Below are positions 22,949 to 31,990 of a DNA stretch of 64,000 bases, one piece after another. Position numbers and translations under genes: made by a program. The stretch is from Rhodospirillaceae bacterium (GTDB taxonomy: Bacteria; Pseudomonadota; Alphaproteobacteria; Thalassobaculales; Thalassobaculaceae), in NCBI GenBank assembly GCA_018401495.1, contig JAGYJX010000019.1, forward strand, positions 124,001-188,000. Reading direction: 5' to 3'. The stretch's first letter is position 1. The number at the start of each line of letters is the position of its first letter. The notes under the pieces are model-generated. The model was not told the origin of the DNA and searched no databases. It saw only the letters and a program-made list of their open reading frames with translations.

Positions 22949-24460
22949 ATGCGCGTTGATACACCGGAAAAGTCACCCGCAAGAACCGGCGTTCCCGGTT
23001 TCGACGATGTCCTGGGAGGCGGCCTGGCTTCCGGGCATCTCTTCCTGCTGGAGGGCAGTCCCGGCACCGGCAAGACTACGATCGCCTTGCGTTTCCTGCT
23101 GGAAGGCGAGCGGCTCGGCGAGCGCGGTCTCTACATCACACTGTCGGAGACCGACGGCGAGTTGCGGGCGGGCGCGCGGTCGCACGGTTGGACGCTCGGC
23201 GACGGCATCGAGGTGTGCGAACTCACCCCGGCGGAAAGCCTGCTGGACGACAACCAGCTGCAGAGCTTGCTGTATTCCTCCGACCTGGAGCTCGGCGAGG
23301 CGACGAAGGTGATCGTCGACGCGTTCGAGCGGACCAGGCCGGATCGCGTCGTGCTCGACAGTCTGTCCGAGATCCGCCTGCTCGCGCAGAGCTCACTGCG
23401 CTACCGGCGGCAGATCCTGGCCCTCAAGCACTTTTTCGCCAAACGCGACGCCACGGTCCTGCTGCTCGACGACCTGACGGCCGAAATGACGGACAAAACT
23501 GTCCACAGCATCGTGCACGGCGTCATTCGCCTGGAGGAACTCGCCCCTGATTACGGCGCCGAGCGCCGCAGGCTCCGGGTCTTGAAGTACCGCGGCCAGG
23601 CGTTTCGCGGCGGCTACCATGACATGACGGTCACCACCGGCGGGGTGTCCGTGTTCCCTCGGCTCGTCGCCGCCGAGCACCGCACCGGCTTCACCCGCGA
23701 ACGCCGGACCAGCGACATCGCCGAACTCGACGCCTTGCTGGGTGGCGGGGTCGAGCAGGGGACGAGCACCCTGGTTCTCGGTCCGGCCGGGACCGGCAAG
23801 AGCCTCTTCACGCTCCAGTTCGTCAGCGCCGCGATCCGGCGCGGCGAGAAGGCGGCGGTGTTCGTGTTCGACGAGGAACTCGGCCTGCTGTTCGACCGGA
23901 CCCGCTCGATGGGGTTCGATCTCGAGGCCGCCCGCGACGCGGGCATGCTTCACATCGAGCAGGTTGACGCCGCCGAGCTGTCGCCGGGGGAGTTCGCGCA
24001 CCGGGTTCGCGGCAAGGTGGCCGAAGGCGGCGTCAAGGCCGTGGTGATCGACAGCCTGAATGGCTACCAGGCGGCGATGCCCGAGGAGAACTTCCTGATT
24101 CTCCACATTCATGAACTGCTGCAGTTTCTCAATCGCCAGGGTGCGACAACCTTCCTGACGGTGGCGCAACACGGCCTGGTCGGCGACATGAAGTCGCCGG
24201 TCGACGTGACCTATCTGGCCGACACGGTGATCCTGCTTCGCTACTTCGAGGCATCGGGCAAGGTGCGACGCGCGGTCTCGGTGATCAAGAAGCGCACCGG
24301 CCATCACGAGGAAACGATCCGGGAGTTCCGGGTGACCGGCACCGGTTTGGAGATCGGTGCGCCGCTGGAGGGTTTCCAGGGCGTGCTCCGTGGCGTTCCG
24401 ACCTTTGTCGGGGGCATGCCGTTGATGAAGGTGGCCAAGGCGAGCGATGGCGGTTCCTAG
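22949..24460 (+). CDS. KaiC-family double RecA-domain ATPase
   Basis: This intact protein of 503 residues has two RecA-like ATPase domains like the circadian protein KaiC. The first (about 10-240) has Walker A GSPGTGKTT (36-44) and the acidic piece LSETDGEL. The second (about 250-490) has GPAGTGKS (279-286) and FVFDEELGLLF, matching the catalytic Glu pair of KaiC-type domains. The C-terminus IKKRTGHHEETIREF is typical of non-cyanobacterial KaiC homologues. No kaiA or kaiB is in view. Such proteins in bacteria and archaea are thought to be ATP-driven signalling switches. The start overlaps no other gene. The stop overlaps the next gene, a hybrid kinase, by 14 bases, so KaiC and the kinase are tightly coupled. 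Confidence 0.9.
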   Translation: MRVDTPEKSPARTGVPGFDDVLGGGLASGHLFLLEGSPGTGKTTIALRFLLEGERLGERGLYITLSETDGELRAGARSHGWTLGDGIEVCELTPAESLLDDNQLQSLLYSSDLELGEATKVIVDAFERTRPDRVVLDSLSEIRLLAQSSLRYRRQILALKHFFAKRDATVLLLDDLTAEMTDKTVHSIVHGVIRLEELAPDYGAERRRLRVLKYRGQAFRGGYHDMTVTTGGVSVFPRLVAAEHRTGFTRERRTSDIAELDALLGGGVEQGTSTLVLGPAGTGKSLFTLQFVSAAIRRGEKAAVFVFDEELGLLFDRTRSMGFDLEAARDAGMLHIEQVDAAELSPGEFAHRVRGKVAEGGVKAVVIDSLNGYQAAMPEENFLILHIHELLQFLNRQGATTFLTVAQHGLVGDMKSPVDVTYLADTVILLRYFEASGKVRRAVSVIKKRTGHHEETIREFRVTGTGLEIGAPLEGFQGVLRGVPTFVGGMPLMKVAKASDGGS

Positions 24461-26508
24461 CCCCGGCGTGTCCAGGGTGCTGGTCCTGGCGCCGCGCGGA
24501 CGCGATGCCGCGGTGGCGACGGCCCTGCTCGAAGCGGCCGGTGCCGCGTCGGCGGTGTGCGCCGACGTGGCGAGCGTTCGAGTCGGGCGCTCGGCGACGA
24601 CGTCTGCGTTCGCGGTGGTGACCGAGGACGCCGTTGCGCTGGGCCGACCTCCGGCGCATGGCGGACTGGGTCGCCGCCCAGCCGAGCTGGTCGGACCTGC
24701 CGTTCATCGTGCTGACCCAGCGCGGCGGCGGCGACTGGACCGCAACCACGCGGCGGCGCGGCTGTCGGAGGCCCTCGGCAACGTGACCTTCCTGGAGCGG
24801 CCGTTCCACCCGACGACCTTCGTCAGCGTCGCCCGCACCGCCTACAAGGGACGACAGCGGCAATACCAGGCGCGCGCCTGGATCGAGGAACTCCACGAGG
24901 GTGAGGAACGTCTGAGAACGGCCTTGCGGGCCGGGCGGCTGGGCGCCTGGGAGCTGGATCTGACGGCCTGGACTCTGTCGGCTTCGGAAACCTGCAAGGC
25001 TGTGTTCGGCCGCGCGGTGGACGAGCCGTTCGGCTTCGAAAACCTCGTCGCCGCCATCCATCCTGACGACCAGACGCGCGCGCTTGCCGCGCTGCACGCC
25101 AGCGCCACCAGCGAGAGCGAGTTCGCGGCCGAGTTCCGCGCGATCTGGCCGGACGGCGACGTCCACTGGGTCGAGATCCGGGCCCGCGTCGCGAACGACC
25201 GGAAGCTGGGCAGCGCCCAGGCTGGTGGGTGTCGCCTCCGACATCACCGGTCGGAAGATCGCCGAGGTCGGCCTGCGGCATCTCAACGAGATCCTCGAGG
25301 AGCGGGTCGCGGAGCGGACCGCGGAGCTGGAGCGGGCGCACGCGGCGATGCTCGAGGAGATCGGGCAGCGCGAGCGCGCCGAGGAGCAGCTACGCCAGGC
25401 GCAGAAGATGGAGATCATCGGCCAATTGACCGGCGGCATCGCCCACGACTTCAACAATCTGCTGATGGCAATCCTCGGCAATCTCGATCTCCTTCGGAAG
25501 CATATTCCCCCGGATGCCCGGTCGACCCGACTGATCGATGGGGCCCAGCAGGGGGCGCGACGCGGCGCGGCGCTCACCCAGCGCCTGCTGGCGTTCGCCC
25601 GGCGCCAGGAGCTGAAGGTGGAGCCGACCAGTATCCCCGACCTCGTCAGTGGGATGGCCGATCTGTTGCAACGTTCGGTCGGTTCCCACGTCGATCTGAA
25701 GACCGAACTCGGTGAGGCAATCCCGGTCGCCCTGGTGGACGCCAATCAGCTTGAACTGGCCGTGCTCAACCTGGTGATCAACGCCCGCGACGCGATGCCG
25801 GCCGGCGGCACCGTCGCGATCACGGTCGCCGGCGTCCGGGCCGGGCCGGCCGACGACCTTCCCGCCGGCAGCTACGTGCGCGTGTCGGTTACCGACACCG
25901 GCCACGGCATGGACGCCGAAACCCTCGGCAAGGCCACCGAGCCGTTCTTTTCGACCAAGGAACTGGGCAAGGGCACCGGGCTCGGGCTCTCGATGGTGTA
26001 CGGGCTGGCGGTGCAGCTGAACGGCACGTTGCGCCTGACCAGCGAGGTCGGGCGCGGCACGCGGGCCGAGTTGTGGTTGCCGGCCACCAATCAGGCCGCC
26101 GAGGCCCCGGCTCGGGAGACCGCGGCGGAGCCCTGCGAGGAGACCCCGAAGGTCACTGTCCTGATCGTCGACGACGACCCGCTGATCGCCATGAGCACCG
26201 CCGACATGCTGGCGGATCTCGGTCATGAGGTGATCGAGGCCGATTCCGGCGCCGAGGCGCTGGCGATCCTTCAGAACGGCCGCCGGGTCGACCTGCTGAT
26301 CACCGACTACTCGATGCCGCGGATGACCGGCGCCGAACTCGCCGAGGCGGCGCGCGAGATCCGGCCCAGCCTGCCGATCCTGCTGGCCACCGGCTTCGCG
26401 GAGTTGCCGAAGGGGTCGACCATCGACCTGCCGAGGCTGGGCAAGCCCTACATCCAGGAGCAACTCGCGGCGGAGATCTCGAAAGTCCTGCGGTCGGCGA
26501 CGGCGTGA
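24447..26508 (+). CDS. KaiC-associated hybrid histidine kinase (pseudo-receiver, PAS, HisKA, HATPase, receiver), about three frame breaks
   Basis: The protein is soluble. An N-terminal receiver-like domain (VSRVLVLAPRGRDAAVATALL to FLERPFHPTTFVSVART) is followed by a PAS domain (GAWELDLTAWTLSASE to VGVASDITGRK), a coiled linker rich in Glu/Arg, the H-box LTGGIAHDFNNLLMAI, and an ATPase domain (NLVINARDAMPAG, DTGHGMDAE, GTGLGLSMVYG). A C-terminal receiver has VLIVDDDPLIAMS and LLITDYSMPRMTG. It is complete apart from frame breaks near 24635, 24740 and 25215; the first and last look like one extra base. It starts inside the end of the KaiC gene. This KaiC plus hybrid kinase pair recurs in proteobacteria, and the kinase is the likely output or input partner. 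Confidence 0.85.
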
Positions 26509-26532
26509 GCCGACGGTGCGCCGGCCGCCCCG

Positions 26533-27549
26533 CTACGCCGGCAGCCAGCTCTTCGGCTCGCCGTCGTAGATCGCCCCAGGATTGCCGTGCACCGTGGTCC
26601 GCCACATCCGCCGGCGGTGCCGGTCGCCGTCGAACCAGGTGGCGGAGTGGATCGTCGAGCGGTTGTCGTAGATGATCAGGTCGCCGACGTCCCACTCGTG
26701 GACGTAGGTGAATTGCGGGCTGGTGTAGTGCGACATCAACTCGTACAGCAGCTTGGCGCCGTCGCCGTGCGGTCCCGGCTGCATGCCGGCGAGCGGACCC
26801 TCGATCCAGTCCATCTGGCCGGATTCGCAGAGGTACAGCGCCGGCTCGCCGGTCACCGGGTGGACCCGCACCACCGGCTGGCGCTGCGGCGCCTCGCGCG
26901 GCTGCAGCGGGTGCGGGGGCTCGCCGGCCAGCACCGCCTGCTCCGAACGGTTGCGGCCGGGGGCGACGTGGATGCCCTCCAGTCCCTCGATCCGCCGCTT
27001 CAGGGCGTCGGGCAGGGCGGCGTAGGCGCCGATGCCGTCGGCGTACAGCGTCTGGCCCTGGCCCTTCGGGGTCGGGGTCTCGGCGTAGAACAGCGAGATG
27101 TCCGGCGGCGGTCGGCGGTAGCTCTGGTCGGTGTGCCAGCCGCGCCGGTGCGGAAACTGCACCGGCACCGCGCCGTCGGCGGTCAGCGGCGGATCGGGCA
27201 GGGCGGGGATCCTGGGCGTGGCCGGCGGCACGTTCGAGACCACCAGGATCTCCGGAACATCGGGATGCACGTTGTTGCTGGCGGTGATGGTCTGCCGGTA
27301 GTCCTCGACCTCGGGTCCGAACAGCCGGCTCAGCCGCACCAGCAGGGTCGGGTCCCGCGAGATCGCGTCCATGCCCTTCATCAGCAGCAGGCAGTGGCGC
27401 TCGTAGAACGCCTGCAGGAACGCCTCGGGCGCCGCCTCGACCGCGGCGATCGCCGCCTCGGTGTCGGTGCCCGGCGGCAGCTCGACGATGCCGCCGAAGC
27501 TGGCGCCGGGGAGCGGGCGGATGGTGAACGTCGCCGGGGATCGAGGCAT
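26533..27549 (-). CDS. TauD/TfdA-family 2-oxoglutarate dioxygenase
   Basis: This intact protein of 338 residues belongs to the alpha-ketoglutarate dioxygenases that hydroxylate small acids such as taurine or gamma-butyrobetaine. The iron site is HTD at 139-141 (GWHTDQSYRR) with a distal His at 301 (NRSTIHSATWF), and the 2-oxoglutarate Arg lies in RRRMWRTTV. The strand LLLMKGMDAI is the family N-terminal piece. The start at 27549 is preceded by AGGAGT, so the longer in-frame version is rejected. It is divergent from the yjbQ gene. The substrate cannot be read from the sequence. Confidence 0.88.
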   Translation of the reverse strand: MPRSPATFTIRPLPGASFGGIVELPPGTDTEAAIAAVEAAPEAFLQAFYERHCLLLMKGMDAISRDPTLLVRLSRLFGPEVEDYRQTITASNNVHPDVPEILVVSNVPPATPRIPALPDPPLTADGAVPVQFPHRRGWHTDQSYRRPPPDISLFYAETPTPKGQGQTLYADGIGAYAALPDALKRRIEGLEGIHVAPGRNRSEQAVLAGEPPHPLQPREAPQRQPVVRVHPVTGEPALYLCESGQMDWIEGPLAGMQPGPHGDGAKLLYELMSHYTSPQFTYVHEWDVGDLIIYDNRSTIHSATWFDGDRHRRRMWRTTVHGNPGAIYDGEPKSWLPA

Positions 27550-27680
27550 CGGCTGGACTCCTGCTGGCGGGCGTTGGCGGCGGCGGGGCGGGCGGTCCAT
27601 GATGGCGCAGTCGACCCTCGAAAGTCGATCCGGCTCGCGTCCGGCTTGCCCCCGCTCCCGCGGCCGCTATTCTCGCCGTC

Positions 27681-28140
27681 ATGGCCGACCTCCGACCCGC
27701 CGCCGCCCCCCGCCGCCCTGCTCCGCCAGGCGCAGTCCGCGCTGACGGTCCGCACGCCTGGGCGCGGCTTCACCGACATCACGGCCGAGATCGACGGCTT
27801 CGTCGGCGGCACCGGGATCGCGTCGGGGCTGCTCACCGTGTTCGTGCGCCACACCTCGGCGTCGCTGCTGATCCAGGAGAACGCCGACCCGGACGTGCGC
27901 GACGATCTGGACGCGTTCTTCGCCCGTCTCGCCCCGGACGATCCCGGGCTCTACGCCCACACCGCCGAGGGACCGGACGACATGCCCGCGCACATCCGCG
28001 CCGCCGTCACCAACACGTCCCTGTCGATCCCGGTCGCCGGCGGCCGCGCCGCCCTCGGCACCTGGCAGGGCGTGTACCTGGCCGAGCACCGCACCGCCCC
28101 GCACCGCCGCGAGGTCGTCCTTCACCTGATCGGAGCCTGA
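27681..28140 (+). CDS. yjbQ: YjbQ family protein (UPF0047), N-terminal frame break
   Basis: YjbQ-type proteins are small beta-fold proteins reported to have weak thiamine-phosphate synthase activity; the physiological role is unclear. Family text is clear: GRGFTDITAEIDGFV, LLTVFVRHTSASLLIQEN, NADPDVRDDLDAFF and LGTWQGVYLAEHR. The start ATG 27681 is in a different frame from the body; an extra C near 27691, in the stretch GACCTCCGACCC, accounts for it. The stop is three bases before the amidase start, so the two are co-transcribed. Confidence 0.88.
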
Positions 28141-28143
28141 GCC

Positions 28144-29424
28144 ATGACCGACGCCCCCAACACGCTCGGAGCCGTCGAGGCGGCGCGCCGCATCGAGGCC
28201 GGAACGCTGACCGTGGAAGCGCTCGCCGACGCCTGCCTGGCGCGCGTCGCCGAGCGCGACGGCGAGGTCGGCGCGTTCATCCACATCGACCCGGACGCGG
28301 TGCGCACCGCCGCCCGTTCGGCCCGCGCCGAGGGGCCGTTGCGCGGCCTGCCGGTGGCGGTGAAGGACCTGATCGACACCGCCGACCTGCCGGCCGAGTA
28401 CGGGTCGCCGATCTACGCCGGCAACCGGCCGTCCGAGGACGCCGCGGTGGTGGCCCGCACCAAGGCCGCCGGCGGGCTGATCCTCGGCAAGACGGTGACC
28501 ACCGAGTTCGCGTGGCGGCGTCCGGGCAAGACCCGCAACCCGCACAATCTCGGCCACACCCCCGGCGGCTCGTCGAGCGGCTCGGCGGCGGCGGTCGCCG
28601 ACTTCATGGTGCCGCTCGCCTTCGGGACACAGACGGCGGGATCGGTGATCCGCCCGGCCGCCTATTGCGGCGTGGTCGGCTTCAAGCCGACCTTCGCCAC
28701 CCACGACCGGCGCGGCGTCAAGCTGCTGGCGGAGTATCTCGACACCGTCGGCACCTTCGCGCGCTCGGTCGAGGACGTGGCGTTCTTCGACTACGCGTTG
28801 CGCGGCGAGACCATGCCGCCGCTCGACGGGTTCGACGGCTCGCCGCCGCGGATCGGCATCCACGTGCCGTTCGCCGACCGCATCGACGAGGACGCCGCCG
28901 CCGCGCTGGAGCGGGCCCGGATCGCCGCCCAGACCGCCCGCGCATCGGTGGTGGCGCTGGTCGACTGGACCGCCTACGAGGCGATGGAGGCGGTGCACAC
29001 GACGGTGATGACGGCGGGTGCCGCGCGGGCGCTGGCGTGGGAATACGACAACGCCCGCGACCAGCTGAGCGACTTCTACCGCGACACCCTGGCCGAGGGC
29101 CGGGCGATCGACGACGCCGCCTACTACGAGGCGCAGGGCAAGGCCGACCGGTTCCGCAACGAGGCGGTCGCCCGGCTCGACGGGCTCGACGCCATCCTGA
29201 CGGTGCCGGCCTCGGGCGAGGCTCCCGCCGGCATCGAGTGGACCGGCGACCCGCTGTTCAACAAGATCTGGACCCTGCTGCGCTGGCCGTGCGTCACGAT
29301 CCCCGCCGGCCGCGGCTCGCACGGCCTGCCGGTCGGCGTGCAGATCGTCACCGGCTACGGCGAGGACGCCCGCGCGCTGGCGGTGGCGGCGTGGCTGGAA
29401 CGCGCCCTGGCGGCGGTCGAGTGA
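28144..29424 (+). CDS. Amidase (amidase-signature family)
   Basis: This intact protein of 426 residues hydrolyses an amide with the Ser-cisSer-Lys triad. Lys74 lies in PVAVKDLID, the serine-rich loop at 143-147 in TPGGSSSGSAAAV, and the nucleophile Ser167 in GTQTAGSVIRP. It has no signal peptide, so it is cytoplasmic. The closest general group is the Asp-tRNA/Glu-tRNA amidotransferase subunit A-like amidases that act on small molecules. It is not gatA, since gatB and gatC are absent. It follows yjbQ and is separated from the creatininase-family gene by a palindromic repeat. Confidence 0.9.
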   Translation: MTDAPNTLGAVEAARRIEAGTLTVEALADACLARVAERDGEVGAFIHIDPDAVRTAARSARAEGPLRGLPVAVKDLIDTADLPAEYGSPIYAGNRPSEDAAVVARTKAAGGLILGKTVTTEFAWRRPGKTRNPHNLGHTPGGSSSGSAAAVADFMVPLAFGTQTAGSVIRPAAYCGVVGFKPTFATHDRRGVKLLAEYLDTVGTFARSVEDVAFFDYALRGETMPPLDGFDGSPPRIGIHVPFADRIDEDAAAALERARIAAQTARASVVALVDWTAYEAMEAVHTTVMTAGAARALAWEYDNARDQLSDFYRDTLAEGRAIDDAAYYEAQGKADRFRNEAVARLDGLDAILTVPASGEAPAGIEWTGDPLFNKIWTLLRWPCVTIPAGRGSHGLPVGVQIVTGYGEDARALAVAAWLERALAAVE

Positions 29425-29485
29425 GCCGCGCGCCGACAGCGCATGCGAGGGCCGTGGGTTCGGGCTGGCCCGTCATTTTTGCCGT

Positions 29486-29574
29486 CGTCATCCCGGGCAA
29501 GCGCAGCGACCTGGACCACCGCCCGCCCGGTGGGTCCGGCGCTCCGCGGCTTCGCCGCTGCGGCCGGGATGACG
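29486..29574. repeat. Palindromic interspersed repeat with 11-base inverted ends
   Basis: This intergenic element of 89 bases begins CGTCATCCCGG and ends CCGGGATGACG, perfect inverted repeats. An inner hairpin (GCGGCTTCGCCGC) sits near the right end. Similar ends occur at 12770 and in the 54.6-54.9 kb block, so this is an interspersed family. Related palindromes with the ends GTCATCCCGG/CCGGGATGAC are common between genes in many alphaproteobacteria. It could fold as RNA at the end of the amidase transcript or in the leader of the next gene. Confidence 0.75.
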
Positions 29575-29660
29575 GCGGAAGAATCGAGCGCGGCGCGACC
29601 CGGGAGCCAACCGCGCGTGACGTGACCGTCCATGACATTTCGAATCGAGGAGAGACCCGC

Positions 29661-30407
29661 ATGCGCCTGCACACGATGACCTGGATGGAGGTCGACGCTT
29701 ACCTCAAGGAGCAGAACGGCATCATCGTGCCGATCGGCTCGACCGAGCAGCACGGCCCGATCGGCCTGATCGGCACCGACTCGATCTGCCCGGAGGTGAT
29801 CGCCGACCGCGCCGCCGAGACCCTGGGCTGCATCGTCGGCCCGACCATCTCGGTCGGCATGGCGCAGCACCACCTGGCGTTCGCCGGCTCGATCGCGCTG
29901 CGGCCGAGCACGCTGATCCTGGTGATCCGCGACTACGTGCTGTCGCTGGCCCGCAACGGGTTCGAGCGGTTCTATTTCCTGAACGGCCACGGCGGCAACA
30001 TCGCCACCATCTCGGCGGCGTTCAGCGAGATCCACGCCGAGAAGAGCCTGAACCCAGGCTGGGAGCGCCCGCACGTCCGCTGCAAGCTCGCCAACTGGTT
30101 CGGCTTCGAGTCGATCCGGTCGCTGAGCCGCGAGCTCTACGGCGACCGCGAGGGCAGCCACGCCACCCCGTCCGAGGTCGCGGTTACGCAGTTCGCCTAC
30201 CCCGGGCACATCAAGTCGGTGGCCATGGACCCGGCCCCGCCGCGGCCGCGCGCCTTCCTGGACGCCGACGACTACCGCTCGATCCACCCCGACGGCCGGA
30301 TCGGCGCCGACAGCTTCCTCGCCACGCCGGAGGCGGGCGGCCGGCTGGTGGCGGCCTCGGCGGCGTCGGTGGTGGACGACTACACGGCGTTCATGAAGGA
30401 GGCCTGA
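29661..30407 (+). CDS. Creatininase family protein
   Basis: This intact protein of 248 residues is a metal-dependent amidohydrolase of the creatininase family, which opens cyclic amides such as creatinine or acts on formamides in cofactor pathways. Conserved metal-ligand motifs are IVPIGSTEQHGPIG (Glu, His), GTDSICPEV (Asp), the second-metal piece FYFLNGHGGN (His) and SHATPSEVA (Glu). The start at 29661 follows GAGGAGAGACCCGC. The amidase upstream and this gene may degrade the same compound, but the repeat between them makes co-transcription uncertain. Confidence 0.88.
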   Translation: MRLHTMTWMEVDAYLKEQNGIIVPIGSTEQHGPIGLIGTDSICPEVIADRAAETLGCIVGPTISVGMAQHHLAFAGSIALRPSTLILVIRDYVLSLARNGFERFYFLNGHGGNIATISAAFSEIHAEKSLNPGWERPHVRCKLANWFGFESIRSLSRELYGDREGSHATPSEVAVTQFAYPGHIKSVAMDPAPPRPRAFLDADDYRSIHPDGRIGADSFLATPEAGGRLVAASAASVVDDYTAFMKEA

Positions 30408-30411
30408 GCCG

Positions 30412-31088
30412 ATGGCCAAGGGTGGCGAGACCGTGCGGGTCCGGGCCTGGGACCTTCCGACGCGGTTGTTCCATTGGGCCCTTGTCATCACCTTCGCCGG
30501 CTCCTGGTACACCGCCGAGCAGGGCATGACGGAATGGCACGAGCGGCTCGGGCTCGCCACCCTGGCGCTGCTGGCGTTCCGGCTGATCTGGGGGTTCGTC
30601 GGCAGCGGCACCGCGCGCTTCGCCGGCTTCGTGCGCGGCCCGCTGGCGGCGTGGCGTTACGCGCGGGAGACCTTGGCCGGCCGCCACCCGGCCTATCTCG
30701 GGCACAACCCGCTGGGCGGCTGGTCGGTGCTGGCGCTGCTGTTCGCGATGGCGGCGCAGGCCGGCATGGGGCTGTTCGCCACCGACGAGATCCTCTACGA
30801 GGGGCCGCTGTACGCGCCTGGTCGCCCACGAGACGGCGTTGACGCTGACCGGCCGGCACCACCAGTTCTTCGACGCGATCCTGGTGCTGGTGGCGATCCA
30901 CGTCACCGCGGTGCTGGCCTACGCCCTGCTGCTCAAGACCGACCTGGTCCGTCCCATGGTCACCGGCTGGAAGACGATGCCGGCCGAGCAGGCGCCGGAG
31001 CGCATCGCGCGCACCCCGACCTGGATCGCGGCGGTGCTGGCCGTCGGCTGCGGGCTCGGCGCCTGGGCGATCACCCAGGTCAGGCTAG
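30412..31088 (+). CDS. Cytochrome b561-type membrane protein, at least one frame break; stop unresolved
   Basis: This di-haem b-type cytochrome has four membrane helices and passes electrons across or within the inner membrane. Haem-ligand histidines are visible in TRLFHWALVITF, MTEWHERLGLA, GRHHQFFDAI and LVAIHVTAVLA. The frame breaks near 30822, after EGPLYA. The second frame (VAHETALTLTGRHHQ) then has no stop before the antisense map gene, so a second break near the C-terminus is likely. The TAG at 31086-31088 is my best guess for the end, which would make the gene abut map tail to tail. It starts four bases after the creatininase-family stop. Confidence 0.75.
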
Positions 31089-31891
31089 GCGTAGGGCGGC
31101 TTGGTGTAGCCCTTCGGCGACAGGGTGAAGATCTCGGCGCCGTCCTCGGTCACGCCGATCGAGTGCTCGAACTGCGCCGACAGCGAGCGGTCGCGGGTCA
31201 CCGCGGTCCAGCCGTCGTCGAGGATCTTCACCGCGTACTTGCCGGCGTTGATCATCGGCTCGATGGTGAAGAACATCCCCGGCTCCAGGATCGGGCCCTC
31301 GTCCGGGTGGCCGTAGTGCAGCACGCTCGGCGGGGCGTGGAACGTGCGGCCGAGGCCGTGGCCGCAGAAATCCCGCACCACCGAGAAGCGCTGCGCCTCG
31401 GCGTATTGCTGGATGGCGTGGCCGATGGCGCCGAGCCTGACTCCCGGCCGGACCACCTCGATCCCCAGCATCATGCAGTCGTAGGTGACCTCGACCAGCT
31501 TGCGGGCCTTCACCGGCACCTTGTCGCCGACCAGGTACATGCGGCTGGAATCGCCGTGCCAGCCGTCCAGGATCACCGTCACGTCGATGTTGACGATCTC
31601 CCCGTCCACCAGCTTCCGGTCCCCGGGGATGCCGTGGCACACCACGTGGTTGATCGACGTGCAGATCGATTTCGGGAAGCCCTTGTAGCCGAGCGGCGCC
31701 GGCACCGCGCCGTGCGCCACGGTCATCTCGTGGCACAGCCTGTCGAGTTCGTCGGTGGTGACGCCGGGGACCACGTGATCGGTGATCATGTCGAGAATCG
31801 CTGCCGCCAGAAGGCCGGCCCGGCGCATGCCCTCGAAGTCGTCGGGGCGGTGCCGGATGATCTGGCGCGCCTCCGCCAGGGCTTCGCGCAT
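31085..31891 (-). CDS. map: Methionine aminopeptidase, type I
   Basis: The enzyme removes the initiator methionine from nascent proteins. It is an intact type I form of 268 residues. The five metal ligands are visible: Asp103 and Asp114 (VNIDVTVILDGWHGDSS), His178 (DFCGHGLG), Glu211 (FFTIEPMINAG) and Glu242 (SAQFEHSIGV). The substrate-contact His85 or 86 region is INHVVCHGIPG. There is no N-terminal zinc-finger extension, as expected in bacteria. It lies 99 bases downstream of the FAD oxidoreductase gene on the same strand. Confidence 0.95.
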   Translation of the reverse strand: MREALAEARQIIRHRPDDFEGMRRAGLLAAAILDMITDHVVPGVTTDELDRLCHEMTVAHGAVPAPLGYKGFPKSICTSINHVVCHGIPGDRKLVDGEIVNIDVTVILDGWHGDSSRMYLVGDKVPVKARKLVEVTYDCMMLGIEVVRPGVRLGAIGHAIQQYAEAQRFSVVRDFCGHGLGRTFHAPPSVLHYGHPDEGPILEPGMFFTIEPMINAGKYAVKILDDGWTAVTRDRSLSAQFEHSIGVTEDGAEIFTLSPKGYTKPPYA

Positions 31892-31990
31892 GCGTCTTAC
31901 TCCGTGGGGACGAACAATCGCCCAATCTGCGCACGCGGTATGGCGAGGTCAAGAGTGGGCCTGCCCGGGCCGCCGCGTCGCCGTCCGGCG

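Noticed and set aside
22949..24460. A full circadian KaiABC clock
   Set aside because: Only a KaiC homologue is present; no KaiA or KaiB gene is in the window.
28144..29424. GatA, aspartyl/glutamyl-tRNA amidotransferase subunit A
   Set aside because: The amidase signature fits, but the length is short, gatB and gatC are absent, and the neighbours suggest small-molecule metabolism.
27681..30407. Plus-strand open frame of 908 codons running from yjbQ into the creatininase-family gene
   Set aside because: Only its last part is real (29661-30407). The middle overlaps the amidase in another frame.
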